NCBI GenBank assembly: GCA_964304625.1
Contig: OZ199839.1
Coordinates: 9,424,001 to 9,488,000, forward strand
From: Kudoa neothunni
Lineage: Eukaryota > Cnidaria
Length of the DNA: 64,000 nucleotides
Direction: 5' to 3'
The notes below the pieces were generated by a model, which was not told the DNA's origin, ran no database searches, and was given only the letters and a program-made list of their open reading frames with translations. This document shows, piece by piece, positions 63,601-64,000 of this stretch. Both the position numbers and the translations under genes were made by a program. Positions within the stretch are counted from its first letter, which is position 1, and every line of letters begins with the position of its first letter.

Positions 63601-64000
63601 GTGTACGTTTGAATGGTTGGACGCAACTGCGTCTTCTTCAAATAATTTTTTTTCTAATAAGTGTGAAAATAAAAGAAACTGTTTATACAGTATGTGTAAT
63701 AATGTGATTTTTGGAAATATAACAGAGAGCGTAAAAGCGGTAAAAATTCGTGTCTTAAAATTAGGAATGCAACCTACTCCTGGTTATCAAAGCAACATCT
63801 ACATATGTATTATGTTAATCATCTACAAAATAGTAATTGTATTATTTAGTGAAGCATGGACAGGATGTACCTGTGACAACTTCAAACAACGACATAAAAA
63901 TTGATATTGGTACTAAAAATAAATATGAAGGAGGCGAACATGTTACTGAACCCTCCTCTGCTACATGTTCGTTGAGTTATTGGAATGCGTATGCACCACT
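60653..64000 (+). CDS. Gene B (copy 2): clean 5' part, cut by window end
   Basis: The better reading of gene B. Exons 60653-60710, 60754-61122, 61165-61698, 61740-62069, 62108-62419, 62462-62752, 62791-63207, 63246-63806 and 63850 onward all join with matching phase and no stop; introns are 38-44 bp. Exon 1 gives the signal peptide. Each following exon holds about one repeat, some two, usually ending in a strand such as YIYFKTKG. Repeats vary: some keep all four cysteines (KCELYYS, then CRIGD, then CSDAC), others only two. A low-complexity acidic and Pro-rich stretch (EEERLESGTEKSPEPTAQRK) interrupts the array. The 3' end lies outside the window. No known family is recognised beyond a loose FN3/Ig-like spacing. 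Confidence 0.78.

Larger units (their letters stand above)
45979..64000. repeat. Copy 2 of the 18-kb duplicated segment
   Basis: Same order and orientation as 26508-44616. The offset is 19,471 bp up to the GATA array and about 19,395-19,400 bp after it, because that array is shorter here. Other differences are mainly single-base run-length changes with a few substitutions. Confidence 0.95.

Noticed and set aside
1..64000. CRISPR arrays, operons, rRNA genes, bacterial insertion sequences
   Set aside because: None seen. The only regularly spaced repeats are microsatellites and a four-unit 15-bp array, and the genes are spliced eukaryotic genes.

Overview
Eukaryotic, very AT-rich nuclear DNA, most likely from a metazoan with a compact gene structure. 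Every gene that could be spliced by eye has GT-AG introns, most only 36-58 bp long. No ribosome-binding sites, operons or bacterial genes are present. Such tiny introns with a heavy load of DNA transposons would suit a reduced parasitic animal (a myxozoan-like organism, for example), but the window does not fix the taxon.

Layout. 0-3.7 kb: a piggyBac relic and a 1.1-kb non-autonomous TTAA-flanked element. 3.9-6.6 kb (minus): gene A, a signal-peptide protein with cysteine-patterned fibronectin-III-like repeats and one C-terminal membrane helix. 8.8-9.9 kb (minus): an intron-containing Tc1/mariner-transposase-like gene that seems to have lost its catalytic acids. 13.2-16.4 kb: a degraded piggyBac and a hAT-type non-autonomous element. 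16.6-17.4 kb (minus): a LYAR homologue. 19.2-28.6 kb (minus): a complete 15-exon XPR1-type phosphate exporter (SPX plus EXS, about 630 residues) whose seventh intron has grown to 6.6 kb with a Tigger element, piggyBac sequences and a mariner nested in a TTAA-flanked element. 30.8-32.5 kb (minus): a two-exon DDX56/Dbp9 DEAD-box helicase. 34.6-40.3 kb: a FLYWCH/MULE relic, a Tigger element with perfect ends and an apparently intact spliced transposase, and a Merlin (ISXO2-like) element. 41.3-45.8 kb (plus): gene B, a larger secreted protein built from the same repeats as gene A.

At 45,779-45,978 there are exactly 200 Ns. The rest of the window (45,979-64,000) is a near-identical second copy of 26,508-44,616. 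It carries the 5' half of XPR1, the helicase, MULE, Tigger, Merlin and gene B again. The copies differ mainly by single-base run-length changes and microsatellite length, and the breaks fall in different genes in each copy. The simplest reading is two haplotypes of one locus placed in tandem by scaffolding, with residual homopolymer errors, rather than a real tandem duplication.

The cellular genes are not a pathway: XPR1 exports phosphate, and DDX56 and LYAR both act in the nucleolus in ribosome production. The most novel content is the A/B repeat family, a set of probably surface or secreted proteins with a distinctive Cys-x(2-4)-Cys signature, present twice in this window.
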